A stretch of 30,315 bases of DNA from a virus, in IMG/VR virus record IMGVR_UViG_3300025164_001119, positions 1-30,315 of that record, one strand, 5' to 3'. Both the position numbers and the translations under genes were made by a program. Positions 25,099 to 30,315 of this stretch are shown one piece after another (positions within the stretch are counted from its first letter, which is position 1; each line of letters begins with the position of its first letter). Under the pieces are notes generated by a model. The model was not told the origin of the DNA. It ran no database searches and saw nothing but the letters and a program-made list of their open reading frames with translations.

Positions 25099-25230
25099 GA
25101 TCATTTCTCCGCTGTGCCTATGGCCGGTAGGGTGGTTAATTCTGCGTTAATCCCCGTCCGATCTGCAATTCCATAACGCGCTTCATGTCGCCAGCCAAGC
25201 GCAGCGCGTGGCATGTGCTGCACACGCGGT

Positions 25231-25431
25231 TTATGAGCCTTCCCAGGCATCCTCTTCACGGCTAAAGCAGCGCTGGTTATGCAGGAATTCCCACCACAGA
25301 CCTTCATTCCCGTCTGGCATTTCAAGCGGGTAAAGTTCAGGGTTTTCGGCATTCTTCTCGCGCCATATTTTCTCAAAGTTTACGATTTCCTCTTTTGCCT
25401 CCGAGAGGAAATCGTCCAAGTTTTGCGCCAT
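25231..25431 (-). CDS. Small acidic phage protein (DDFLSEAKEEI / LWWEFL)
   Basis: This 66-residue protein is acidic and helical, with the segments NLDDFLSEAKEEIVNFEKIW and NEGLWWEFLHNQ. GGGGGA lies nine bases before its ATG. The size and sequence suggest a small protein-binding accessory factor; no function is known to me. After its stop, a stretch of about 130 bases before the zinc-ribbon gene holds only short open frames without ribosome sites. Confidence 0.65.
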   Translation of the reverse strand: MAQNLDDFLSEAKEEIVNFEKIWREKNAENPELYPLEMPDGNEGLWWEFLHNQRCFSREEDAWEGS

Positions 25432-25460
25432 ACTTATATCCCCCGCGTCTGTGTTCCATG

Positions 25461-25907
25461 TTAAAATTCAGCTTTATAGTAGACTGAAATTAGTTTCTCA
25501 AAGTTAAGCCTGAATACCTGCATCCCCTCTCTACTTTTGTGCCCAATCCAATAATCACCATTTAGATCATGTGTTATTGTGTAGTCTCCTACTGTAATCC
25601 GTTCTAACTCTGTGGCATCGGCGCAAGCCTCGCGCTCTTCTGCGGCGATTGCTGCAAGAGCTTCATCTAGCCTAGCCTGTAGGCGCGATGGTTCTGTGCT
25701 CAAGTTGGCCTGTGCCAATCGGTTAAGCTGATCCAACATTGTCCACGCATTTTTTAATCCTTCAATCGTAATCCTTTCGGTCTCGTACCCGGCCATTGAG
25801 TGCAGAGACCAGCCGCTTTGCTGGCTCTTGCACTGTTTGCATGTTCTTTCAAGCTCTGTGTGCTTCTCTATAACATCTACTGCTAGCTTTACTAGAGTTT
25901 GTTTTAT
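25461..25907 (-). CDS. Early accessory protein with CxxC and EEREACA motifs; start codon uncertain (ATA?)
   Basis: The first ATG of this frame is at 25796, giving 111 residues, but it has no ribosome site. The frame stays open upstream to an AGGAG at 25917-25921, and nine bases after that stands ATA (25907-25905) followed by codons for KQTLVKLAVDVIEKH. The extended protein of 148 residues gains a CKQC motif near residue 24. Either ATA is used as a rare start, or a former ATG was mutated and the protein now starts weakly at 25796. The interior carries TERITIEGLKNAW, the repeated EALAAIAAEEREACA segment and a C-terminal strand-rich end. It is the first gene behind the 25988-26016 promoter. Confidence 0.6.
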   Translation of the reverse strand: MKQTLVKLAVDVIEKHTELERTCKQCKSQQSGWSLHSMAGYETERITIEGLKNAWTMLDQLNRLAQANLSTEPSRLQARLDEALAAIAAEEREACADATELERITVGDYTITHDLNGDYWIGHKSREGMQVFRLNFEKLISVYYKAEF

Positions 25908-25928
25908 CGTGTTCTTCTCCTATTGCTG

Positions 25929-25962
25929 CAAGAGTTTTTCAGTATTGGCCGCAAAACTCTTG
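25929..25962 (-). promoter_or_regulatory. Leader hairpin just before a ribosome site
   Basis: A perfect ten-base inverted repeat (CAAGAGTTTT with AAAACTCTTG; arms 25929-25938 and 25953-25962) with a 14-base loop lies in the transcript leader between the promoter and the AGGAG at 25917-25921. It could stabilise the message or affect ribosome access. Confidence 0.6.
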
Positions 25963-25987
25963 TGGAAAAACAGCCGGTTGCGTGTAA

Positions 25988-26016
25988 AGTATGGCCCATG
26001 TGGGCATACGTGTCAA
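25988..26016 (-). promoter_or_regulatory. Sigma70-type leftward promoter with operator-like palindrome in the spacer
   Basis: Read leftward: TTGACA at 26016-26011, a 17-base spacer, and CATACT at 25993-25988. The spacer holds GCCCA-CA-TGGGC, a perfect five-base inverted repeat that could bind a dimeric repressor. A ribbon-helix-helix protein is encoded immediately upstream. The promoter would drive the accessory and recombination genes. Confidence 0.7.
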
Positions 26017-26061
26017 GGATAGCTTAGAAAAATATGTGTTAAGCTTGACTCTGTGCAACTC

Positions 26062-26322
26062 TTAAGCTCGATAATGATTGTGAATGATAGAATAGAGAAT
26101 GCTGAATGTGCGCTCAGTAGAAATTGTGGCCTGCTTTGTACTATAGGCCTGAATAAAATCCTCAAGGAGGGCCGTTAGTAGTTGACTGCGAGCGCCTACC
26201 TTGGGTTTTCCTGTTACTGGACTGTGGAGGAGAAGGTCCAAGGTAACGGCTAGCGATTGTGGGAGGGAAATATGGACCTCTACTGGGGGGTCAATATGTC
26301 TGGGGCGTCCTGTTTTAGCCAT
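26062..26322 (-). CDS. Ribbon-helix-helix-like DNA-binding protein
   Basis: This 86-residue protein begins MAKTGRPRHIDPPVEVHISLP, a basic arm leading into a strand, followed by two helices with QSLAVTLDLLL and GARSQLLTALLEDFI. That is the layout of MetJ/Arc-type ribbon-helix-helix regulators, in which paired strands enter the DNA groove. It is encoded just upstream of a promoter with a palindromic spacer and may regulate it. Its start overlaps the previous gene by eight bases; GAGG is upstream. Confidence 0.65.
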   Translation of the reverse strand: MAKTGRPRHIDPPVEVHISLPQSLAVTLDLLLHSPVTGKPKVGARSQLLTALLEDFIQAYSTKQATISTERTFSILYSIIHNHYRA

Positions 26323-26641
26323 TGGTGATTACCTCTACTGTGGAGTTGATGGGGAAGCACAAAGAACGTGCTAGGAAATTAGATGGCATCTTCGTTTCGG
26401 GGGAGAAAGGAAGCTGGAACTCGAGGAACAAAAAATCGTTTGTTGCCGTGTAGCGGCAGCGGAGAAAGAGATGCCGGAGAGTGTAGTAGGTTTCTTCCCC
26501 GAGGTGATCCATGAAGAGCATGTCGTGGAAGTCTGCGGGGAGGAAGGCGGCGGTTTCCCGTGGGTAGTCCTCAAAGAGCCAGAACTCTAGGGAGTACCGG
26601 GCGGTATCAGTGTGGTGTATGCCTTGGATGATAGTTTTCAT
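26315..26641 (-). CDS. Early hypothetical protein
   Basis: This 108-residue protein is rich in aromatic residues (LEFWLFEDYPRET, MLFMDHLGEETYYTL) and looks like a small alpha/beta domain. GGAGG lies before its ATG, which overlaps the upstream stop (ATGA). No family is recognised. It belongs to the leftward early operon that also encodes the GHKL protein. Confidence 0.6.
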   Translation of the reverse strand: MKTIIQGIHHTDTARYSLEFWLFEDYPRETAAFLPADFHDMLFMDHLGEETYYTLRHLFLRCRYTATNDFLFLEFQLPFSPETKMPSNFLARSLCFPINSTVEVITNG

Positions 26642-26877
26642 TGAAAATCCTCCGCGATGTAGATGGAAAGTATTTCTTGCTCCAGGAGAGAAATCTGTGC
26701 CGTGGGGAGCGCCATGGGAACTTTACGCTGTTCGCCGTAGGAGATGTCCCAAACGTGGAAAATCTCTACTGTGGGGGTTGCCCCGAGGTTCTGGAGATTG
26801 GGCTCATAATTGTAGTGGATTATGATAGGGATGGTGAGGGTTGTGTGATAGTAGTCTTGATCGCGGTGTTTGTACAT
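26638..26877 (-). CDS. Early hypothetical beta-rich protein
   Basis: This 79-residue protein starts behind AAGGAG, ten bases after the GHKL gene ends. It has alternating hydrophobic strands (TLTIPIIIHYNY, TVEIFHVWDISYG) suggesting a small beta barrel or sandwich, and a helical tail. No family is recognised. The coding strand is C-rich and G-poor like the other early genes. Confidence 0.55.
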   Translation of the reverse strand: MYKHRDQDYYHTTLTIPIIIHYNYEPNLQNLGATPTVEIFHVWDISYGEQRKVPMALPTAQISLLEQEILSIYIAEDFQ

Positions 26878-26887
26878 GGGGGGCTCC

Positions 26888-28087
26888 TTAAATGGGTTCG
26901 CCTTGCAGTTGTTCGCCTAGTGTAATGATGGTGTCGATGAGTATGTTTTGCAGCTCACGTGTTAGGTCAGCGTAGCCCGTTTCAAGGTGGAGGTATTCTT
27001 CCAGGTAGGTGCCGGTGAGCATTTTAGTCCCTTGGCGGAAAGCTGTTTTGTTCAGGTAGATTTGACCTTCTTTTGCGAGGCCGAGGATATGGCATGGGAG
27101 ATCGGAGGTGCAGACGTGGGGGTACTTGTCCGGGGTGATGAGGTTGCACTGGGTAAGGAAGGTGAGGGCGCGTTGGAGTTGGATAGTTTCCACGGGGGAA
27201 AGGGTTATGGGTACTGGGGAGAATTGGGTGCCCTTCAGGAGGGCTTCCTTTAATTGCCTTAGATAGTAATTGTGTATCTGTTTGTAGGAGAGGCTGTGTA
27301 GTGTCTGGAGGAAGGTGGTGCTGACATGGTTGGGGAGAGACGAAGGAATGTACATGCAGCCTTCCTGATAGGAATCGCTGGCGGTCAGTACCTTGTGGAT
27401 GTAGGTGGCATTGGTGGAGGTGATGCAATGGGCCCAAATGGCGTCCGTTATCTCTGAGCTGTATCTGACAGTTCGATCCTCGGTTAGGGTGATGGGAGAT
27501 GTGATGTTGTAGGTGTAGAGGTAGGGGAGAGCGGCAGTGTGGATGGCGATGCTTTTGTAAAAGGTGGTTGGGGTTTCGCCCAGGTAGCATTGGACGGCAG
27601 ATGTTTGGTCGTAGACCAGATGACAGGGAGGGAGGAACATGGTGTCTCGCTCCTGAAAGGCCGTGAGGAAATCTTGGTGTGTGACGGAAATAGTGGTTGT
27701 TTCGGGTGAGGGGGGGATGGTGCCTGCCTGGGCGAATCCGCCTTCGTCGAGGTTGTTACTGTAGAGTTCACGGAAGGCTAGGGGCATGTCCCATTGTTTC
27801 CCAAGGTTTGTTGTGAAGGGAAGTTCGACACTATCCATTTTAATGCTGGTGATGTCCTGGTTTCGAATTTGTTTCTGCTCCAGGGAGAACTTGTGGGGGG
27901 TAAGGCCTCGGTAGAGGGTGAAGCTGCCGCCGTTGCGCAGGATAATGGAGATAGCGTACTTGAGGCCCGTGCCGAATTGGCCGATGGGGTTGGCTGTGTC
28001 TTTGGCAGAGAGACCGAAGGTAGTGATGCATTCTAAGGGGATTAGTCCTGGGTTCTGGAATGATATGGTAGGTGTGGCTGTGTACAT
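26888..28087 (-). CDS. Circularly permuted GHKL (Bergerat-fold) ATPase with C-terminal EEYLH motif
   Basis: This 399-residue protein has GHKL signatures in reversed order. The glycine box GQFGTGLKYA at residues 36-45 comes first, preceded by TTFGLSAKD, and the N-box ELYSNNLDE at 107-115 follows. In Hsp90, MutL and histidine kinases the N-box precedes the glycine boxes, so this is a permuted fold. It resembles an unassigned family found in many phages. Near the C-terminus, LEEYLHLETGYADLTREL (Glu363 to His367) looks like a reduced zinc-peptidase helix. The start is set by AGGAG six bases before the ATG at 28087. A function against host defences or host proteins is possible but unproven. Confidence 0.7.
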   Translation of the reverse strand: MYTATPTISFQNPGLIPLECITTFGLSAKDTANPIGQFGTGLKYAISIILRNGGSFTLYRGLTPHKFSLEQKQIRNQDITSIKMDSVELPFTTNLGKQWDMPLAFRELYSNNLDEGGFAQAGTIPPSPETTTISVTHQDFLTAFQERDTMFLPPCHLVYDQTSAVQCYLGETPTTFYKSIAIHTAALPYLYTYNITSPITLTEDRTVRYSSEITDAIWAHCITSTNATYIHKVLTASDSYQEGCMYIPSSLPNHVSTTFLQTLHSLSYKQIHNYYLRQLKEALLKGTQFSPVPITLSPVETIQLQRALTFLTQCNLITPDKYPHVCTSDLPCHILGLAKEGQIYLNKTAFRQGTKMLTGTYLEEYLHLETGYADLTRELQNILIDTIITLGEQLQGEPI

Positions 28088-28088
28088 G

Positions 28089-28346
28089 TTAGGCTCCTGT
28101 AGTGGGGGATGTGTGGTGTGTTGGAGGGAAGAGGCGAATGGTCCAGTAATGAGCGGTATAGTTGTAGGCGATTTCGGCATCTTGTAGCGAATAGCGGAGG
28201 GGGGCTCCGCTGCCGTTTGTTGCATGTAGGGTGTTTGTGGTGGGGTCGAGAGTGTCGAAGGTTGCCCAGGTGGAGCTTCCGGGTGCATAGATGCAGAGGT
28301 GTTCACCGGGGGAAGCGGCGGCAAAGAGATCAGTGGAAGTAATCAT
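28089..28346 (-). CDS. Early hypothetical protein, coupled to a small membrane protein
   Basis: This 85-residue protein starts at an ATGA overlap with the upstream gene and has no ribosome site of its own; the bases just before the ATG are CACCTCCA. It is beta-like and hydrophilic (GEHLCIYAPGSSTWATFD, LRYSLQDAEIAYNY). No family is recognised. It ends one base before the ATG of the GHKL gene, so the two are co-expressed. Confidence 0.6.
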   Translation of the reverse strand: MITSTDLFAAASPGEHLCIYAPGSSTWATFDTLDPTTNTLHATNGSGAPLRYSLQDAEIAYNYTAHYWTIRLFPPTHHTSPTTGA

Positions 28347-28504
28347 TGGAGGTGTTTCACGATAAGGGATAAGAGGGCGGCAACGGTTAGGGCTAGGGCG
28401 AGGCCTGTGAATGCGAATGCGAGAAGAGCAAGCCATGAGGGATTGCCTTCTGGGAGGTGATCGGTAGATCGGCGCTTGAGGCGCTTGCGTGTGTGGTGTT
28501 GCAT
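28343..28504 (-). CDS. 53-residue single-span membrane protein
   Basis: A near-ideal GGAGGAG precedes the ATG at 28504. The protein has a basic N-terminus (HHTRKRLKRRS) followed by one hydrophobic segment (WLALLAFAFTGLALALTVAAL, about residues 24-47), so it should span the inner membrane with its N-terminus inside. It ends in an ATGA overlap with the next gene. Small early membrane proteins of phages often alter host functions; no specific role can be assigned. Confidence 0.7.
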   Translation of the reverse strand: MQHHTRKRLKRRSTDHLPEGNPSWLALLAFAFTGLALALTVAALLSLIVKHLQ

Positions 28505-28506
28505 AT

Positions 28507-28737
28507 TTAGCTCCTCCGGAGGGTGTTGAGTACGGCATCTGGGAGACTGGCGAGTGCGGCAGCTAGGTAGCGGCCCTCGGGGGTTAGCTTAGCGGTCCAG
28601 CCAAGGGGACTGCGGCGTAGAGGGTGATGGCAAAGGTGCCGGGTGATGAGCGCCTGGCCTGTTCGTTTGTGCCTGAATGTGACAGAGAAGAGGGTTGGTG
28701 CAGCGTGAAGGGTGGAAATCATTAGGGGAGAAAGCAT
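28507..28737 (-). CDS. Early hypothetical protein, first gene behind the 28776 promoter
   Basis: This 76-residue basic protein has AAGGA eight bases before its ATG. It contains HLCHHPLRRSPLGWTAKLTPEG, where the last part (W-x-A-x-LTPEGRYL) resembles a winged-helix tip seen in small DNA-binding proteins, but this is weak. It is the first reading frame after the promoter at 28776-28804. Confidence 0.55.
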   Translation of the reverse strand: MLSPLMISTLHAAPTLFSVTFRHKRTGQALITRHLCHHPLRRSPLGWTAKLTPEGRYLAAALASLPDAVLNTLRRS

Positions 28738-28775
28738 GGGGAGTTCCTTTTAGTGGATGTTTTAGTGTGGGGATA

Positions 28776-28804
28776 AGTATGGTTTATCCCGCCGTGAATG
28801 TCAA
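28776..28804 (-). promoter_or_regulatory. Sigma70-type leftward promoter with palindrome over the -10 box
   Basis: Read leftward: TTGACA at 28804-28799, a 17-base spacer, and CATACT at 28781-28776. A perfect seven-base inverted repeat (GGGATAA, seven bases, TTATCCC; 28770-28776 and 28784-28790) encloses the -10 box, a good operator position. It drives the early genes from 28737 leftward, including the GHKL protein. Confidence 0.75.
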
Positions 28805-28846
28805 GTGCTGGGGGCAAAATAGTTCTCAGGGCCGTGGAACCGGGGG

Positions 28847-29044
28847 CTATGAGGCTTGATCCCGTAATAGGGCGGGTAGTGACTCCGCAGGTAAAGGCGT
28901 GGGGGCTGCCTGCGCCTTGGCCGCCAGATGGAGGGTGAGACGGTGTCGCCAGGCCATGAGGCGGTAAGCATTCCGCTGGCGTTCGGTGGCGGCGCGGAGC
29001 AGTTCGTTATAGTGGCTGGGGGAAACTGGGTGTGTGGGGTTCAT
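28847..29044 (-). CDS. Early hypothetical protein, Arg/Ala-rich
   Basis: This 65-residue protein is helical, basic and Ala-rich (NELLRAATERQRNAYRLMAWRHR as two joined helices). AGGAGA lies before its ATG, which overlaps the upstream stop (ATGA). No family is recognised. The 109 bases after its stop hold the 28776-28804 promoter. Confidence 0.55.
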   Translation of the reverse strand: MNPTHPVSPSHYNELLRAATERQRNAYRLMAWRHRLTLHLAAKAQAAPTPLPAESLPALLRDQAS

Positions 29045-29466
29045 TTTGTATCTCCTGGGGTGGTGTCGAAGGTGCTGGCGTAGATGTCTGGTGAGGCTGA
29101 GGGTGAGGGCGGAATGAGGTCGAGGGCGGGTGCCTCGGTGACCCGGTGCTGGAAGGCGTGGGCGAAGGCGGTTTCGAGGATGCAGCGTTCACGGGGGCGG
29201 ATGATTAGTGTAAAGTGGTCGATGATGTGGGCAAAGGCTTTAGCGCGTTTGTAGAGGGTGCTGTAGCGGGCGGCTTCGAGGTGGGTTGTGTGGCTGTGTT
29301 CTGAGGCCTTTTTCAGGAGGCCGTGAAAGCGGTAAAGGGTGAAGCGGAGAGCTTCGGCTTCCTTCTGTGAAGAGAAGGTGAGATGTATCTCGGTACCTTT
29401 GGCCATCTCATCTAGGAGGGCCCAGTAGGGGGAGGGAAAACTGTGGATGGAGGAAAGTTTAGTCAT
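29041..29466 (-). CDS. Early hypothetical helical protein
   Basis: This 141-residue protein has AGGAG ten bases before its ATG. Residues 25-105 are helical (KEAEALRFTLYRFHGLLKKA, RAKAFAHIIDHFTLIIRP), and the last 30 residues are Pro/Ser/Thr-rich and probably disordered. Function unknown. The coding strand is strongly C-rich over G, as across this whole arm. Confidence 0.6.
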   Translation of the reverse strand: MTKLSSIHSFPSPYWALLDEMAKGTEIHLTFSSQKEAEALRFTLYRFHGLLKKASEHSHTTHLEAARYSTLYKRAKAFAHIIDHFTLIIRPRERCILETAFAHAFQHRVTEAPALDLIPPSPSASPDIYASTFDTTPGDTK

Positions 29467-29502
29467 GGGGGGGTGCTCCTGGTGGTGTTGTGTGGTGTTG
29501 TT

Positions 29503-29703
29503 TCAGTCGAAGACGTTGGTGTAATGGCACTGATACCAAGTTGTGTCTTCGTGTTCGATTGTGTCGATCGTGAGGCCGATACCGTTGGGTGAATAGTTCT
29601 GGGTGATTGCCTCTGCGAGTGAGGGAAAATAGCAGCCCTGGCCGGCAATGAATATGTGGGGTGTTTTTACAAAGGTGTTTTGTGCTGGGAATGTGGTGTT
29701 CAT
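29503..29703 (-). CDS. Early hypothetical small protein
   Basis: This 66-residue protein starts at an ATGA overlap with the upstream gene and has GGAGAC nearby. It reads as a small alpha/beta domain (HIFIAGQGCYFPSLAEAIT, IGLTIDTIEHEDTTWYQCHY). No family is recognised. Confidence 0.55.
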   Translation of the reverse strand: MNTTFPAQNTFVKTPHIFIAGQGCYFPSLAEAITQNYSPNGIGLTIDTIEHEDTTWYQCHYTNVFD

Positions 29704-30086
29704 TTTATGTCTCCGGAGGTGGAGGTGGTGCATGAGGGGCAATGAAGGGCCTGGATGTCTAGGTAGCTGAGAGTGTGGGGTAGGGTGGTGGCGAAGCTGC
29801 CAAGGCTGGAGGGGGCGCGTTGGACTTTCCAGAGAGCGAGGGTTTTTGTGTTCTGGTAGACTAAGAGGGGGTTGCCGCCGTTAGGGGCTTCGTAGGTGCG
29901 GCCGCAGGTGCAAGAGGTGCGGATCATGAGGAGCTCGATGGAAATGGGCTGGAAGGCGTCGAGGTGGAGATGGCGGGCGCGTGCGCGTGCGCGAAGAGTG
30001 GCTTCGGTTGTGTCGAGGGTGCTGGGGGTGCTGCGGGCGTCTGCGCAGGCCGCGCTGATTAGATGGGTGAGGGATGTTTGGGTCAT
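29700..30086 (-). CDS. First early gene: zinc-ribbon-like protein
   Basis: This 128-residue protein starts behind GGAG at the ATG at 30086. Residues 1-45 are helical and Arg/Ala-rich; CTCG near residue 59 and CPSC near residue 117 are paired CxxC motifs that fit a zinc ribbon with a long insert. As the first gene after the 30128-30156 promoter it should be expressed very early, so a host-takeover or regulatory role is conceivable. No family is recognised. Confidence 0.6.
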   Translation of the reverse strand: MTQTSLTHLISAACADARSTPSTLDTTEATLRARARARHLHLDAFQPISIELLMIRTSCTCGRTYEAPNGGNPLLVYQNTKTLALWKVQRAPSSLGSFATTLPHTLSYLDIQALHCPSCTTSTSGDIK

Positions 30087-30127
30087 GGGGGGCTCCAATG
30101 GTGTGGGGGGGGGCGGTTGTGGTTATA

Positions 30128-30156
30128 AGTGTAGGTGAGATTGATGGGATTGTCAA
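30128..30156 (-). promoter_or_regulatory. Sigma70-type leftward early promoter
   Basis: Read leftward: TTGACA at 30156-30151, a 17-base spacer, and TACACT at 30133-30128, about 41 bases before the ATG at 30086. Same -35 box and spacing as the promoters at 28776 and 25988. Confidence 0.75.
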
Positions 30157-30178
30157 GGTTGGGGGGTTGATTCCTTGG

Positions 30179-30216
30179 ATTGGTCCCTGAATGGGGCCGT
30201 GAATTGGTCCTTGAAT
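30179..30216. repeat. Two near-identical 14-base direct repeats upstream of the early promoter
   Basis: ATTGGTCCCTGAAT at 30179-30192 and ATTGGTCCTTGAAT at 30203-30216 differ at one base and are 24 bases apart, roughly two helical turns. They lie just upstream of the TTGACA promoter and could bind an activator or repressor. Confidence 0.6.
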
Positions 30217-30230
30217 TACCGGGGAATTGC

Positions 30231-30260
30231 ATTATACCCCCTTCTCGCGCGGGGTGTAAT
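30231..30260. repeat. Inverted repeat in the terminal non-coding stretch
   Basis: ATTATACCCC (30231-30240) and GGGGTGTAAT (30251-30260) are complementary at nine of ten positions around a ten-base spacer. Beyond it are an 11-base A run near 30283-30293 and no open frame to the window end. It may be a regulatory site, a hairpin, or part of an origin. Confidence 0.5.
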
Positions 30261-30315
30261 CCCTTACTAATCCTATTTTTATAAAAAAAAAAAGGTAATT
30301 ACAAGTAGTGGGGGG

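Larger units (their letters stand above)
24791..25673. repeat. 54-base perfect direct repeat shared by two accessory genes
   Basis: Bases 24791-24844 and 25620-25673 are identical and encode the same peptide (LDEALAAIAAEEREACA) in two otherwise different genes. A further 12 bases (CTGTAGGCGCGA) recur at 24866-24877 and 25677-25688. The 5' leader near 25922-25934 has a shorter match (ATTGCTGCAAGAG). Confidence 0.9.

Noticed and set aside
25101-25376. Open frame of 91 codons overlapping the acidic small protein
   Set aside because: No ribosome site before any of its start codons, and its 5' part is a shadow of the better-supported gene at 25231-25431; its last 37 codons remain possible but unsupported.
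27024-27590. 188-codon Pro/His-rich leftward frame inside the GHKL gene
   Set aside because: It is a shadow frame caused by the C-rich coding strand; no ribosome site, and it is fully inside a gene with recognisable motifs.
1-30315. tRNA genes, CRISPR arrays, insertion sequences and integrase
   Set aside because: No cloverleaf with a T-arm consensus, no regular spacer-repeat array, and no transposase or recombinase motifs were seen; an integrase could lie outside the window.

Overview
The window reads as part of the genome of a short-tailed (podovirus-type) double-stranded DNA phage of a Gram-negative, probably proteobacterial, host. The evidence is an Amidase_3 endolysin with a three-helix holin of the gene-transfer-agent type, an SU10-like head-tail adaptor, a nozzle-like protein, a beta-roll spike, and a run of ejection proteins ending in a 1747-residue giant, with no tape-measure, sheath or tube gene. 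Terminase, portal and major capsid genes are not in the window. Both ends are arbitrary: the first gene is cut at base 1.

Layout. Bases 1-15366 are read rightward and carry lysis and virion genes: a cut membrane/coiled-coil protein, amidase, two small proteins, holin, adaptor, three tandem paralogous His-x-His fibre-tip proteins, a small Cys protein, the nozzle-like protein, a YadA-like spike, a GNAT-like protein, three Ala/Pro/Gln-rich ejection-type proteins, and a giant protein with an embedded HELGH metallopeptidase motif. Bases 15353-30086 are read leftward and carry replication, recombination and early genes: a DUF3987-like ATPase, a family A DNA polymerase split into two reading frames, a ParB-adenine/cytosine methyltransferase fusion, a DUF669-like protein, a Sak4-like RecA-fold ATPase, a zinc-ribbon protein, a PD-(D/E)XK nuclease with a likely Fe-S cluster, a small C5-cytosine methyltransferase, many small accessory genes, a ribbon-helix-helix protein, and a circularly permuted GHKL ATPase with a C-terminal EEYLH motif. 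The two arms converge with a 14-base overlap of their last genes.

Regulation. Three leftward promoters share TTGACA, a 17-base spacer and a CATACT or TACACT -10 box (at 30128-30156, 28776-28804 and 25988-26016). Two of them hold inverted repeats in the spacer or over the -10 box that could be operators. Genes are tightly packed, with many ATGA overlaps. A terminator-like hairpin precedes the ParB-methyltransferase.

Composition. Most of the genome is moderately AT-rich, but two blocks are clearly GC-rich and begin or end at gene boundaries: the lysis cassette (about 208-1680) and the C5-methyltransferase with its small neighbours (about 23582-25680). Both look like imported modules. From about 26.6 to 30.1 kb the coding strand is rich in C and poor in G.

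The most unusual points are the polymerase interrupted by a single in-frame TAA at a conserved position with a restart ATG and Shine-Dalgarno, the permuted GHKL/EEYLH early protein, the triplicated metal-binding fibre tips, and an early gene whose Shine-Dalgarno points at ATA instead of ATG.
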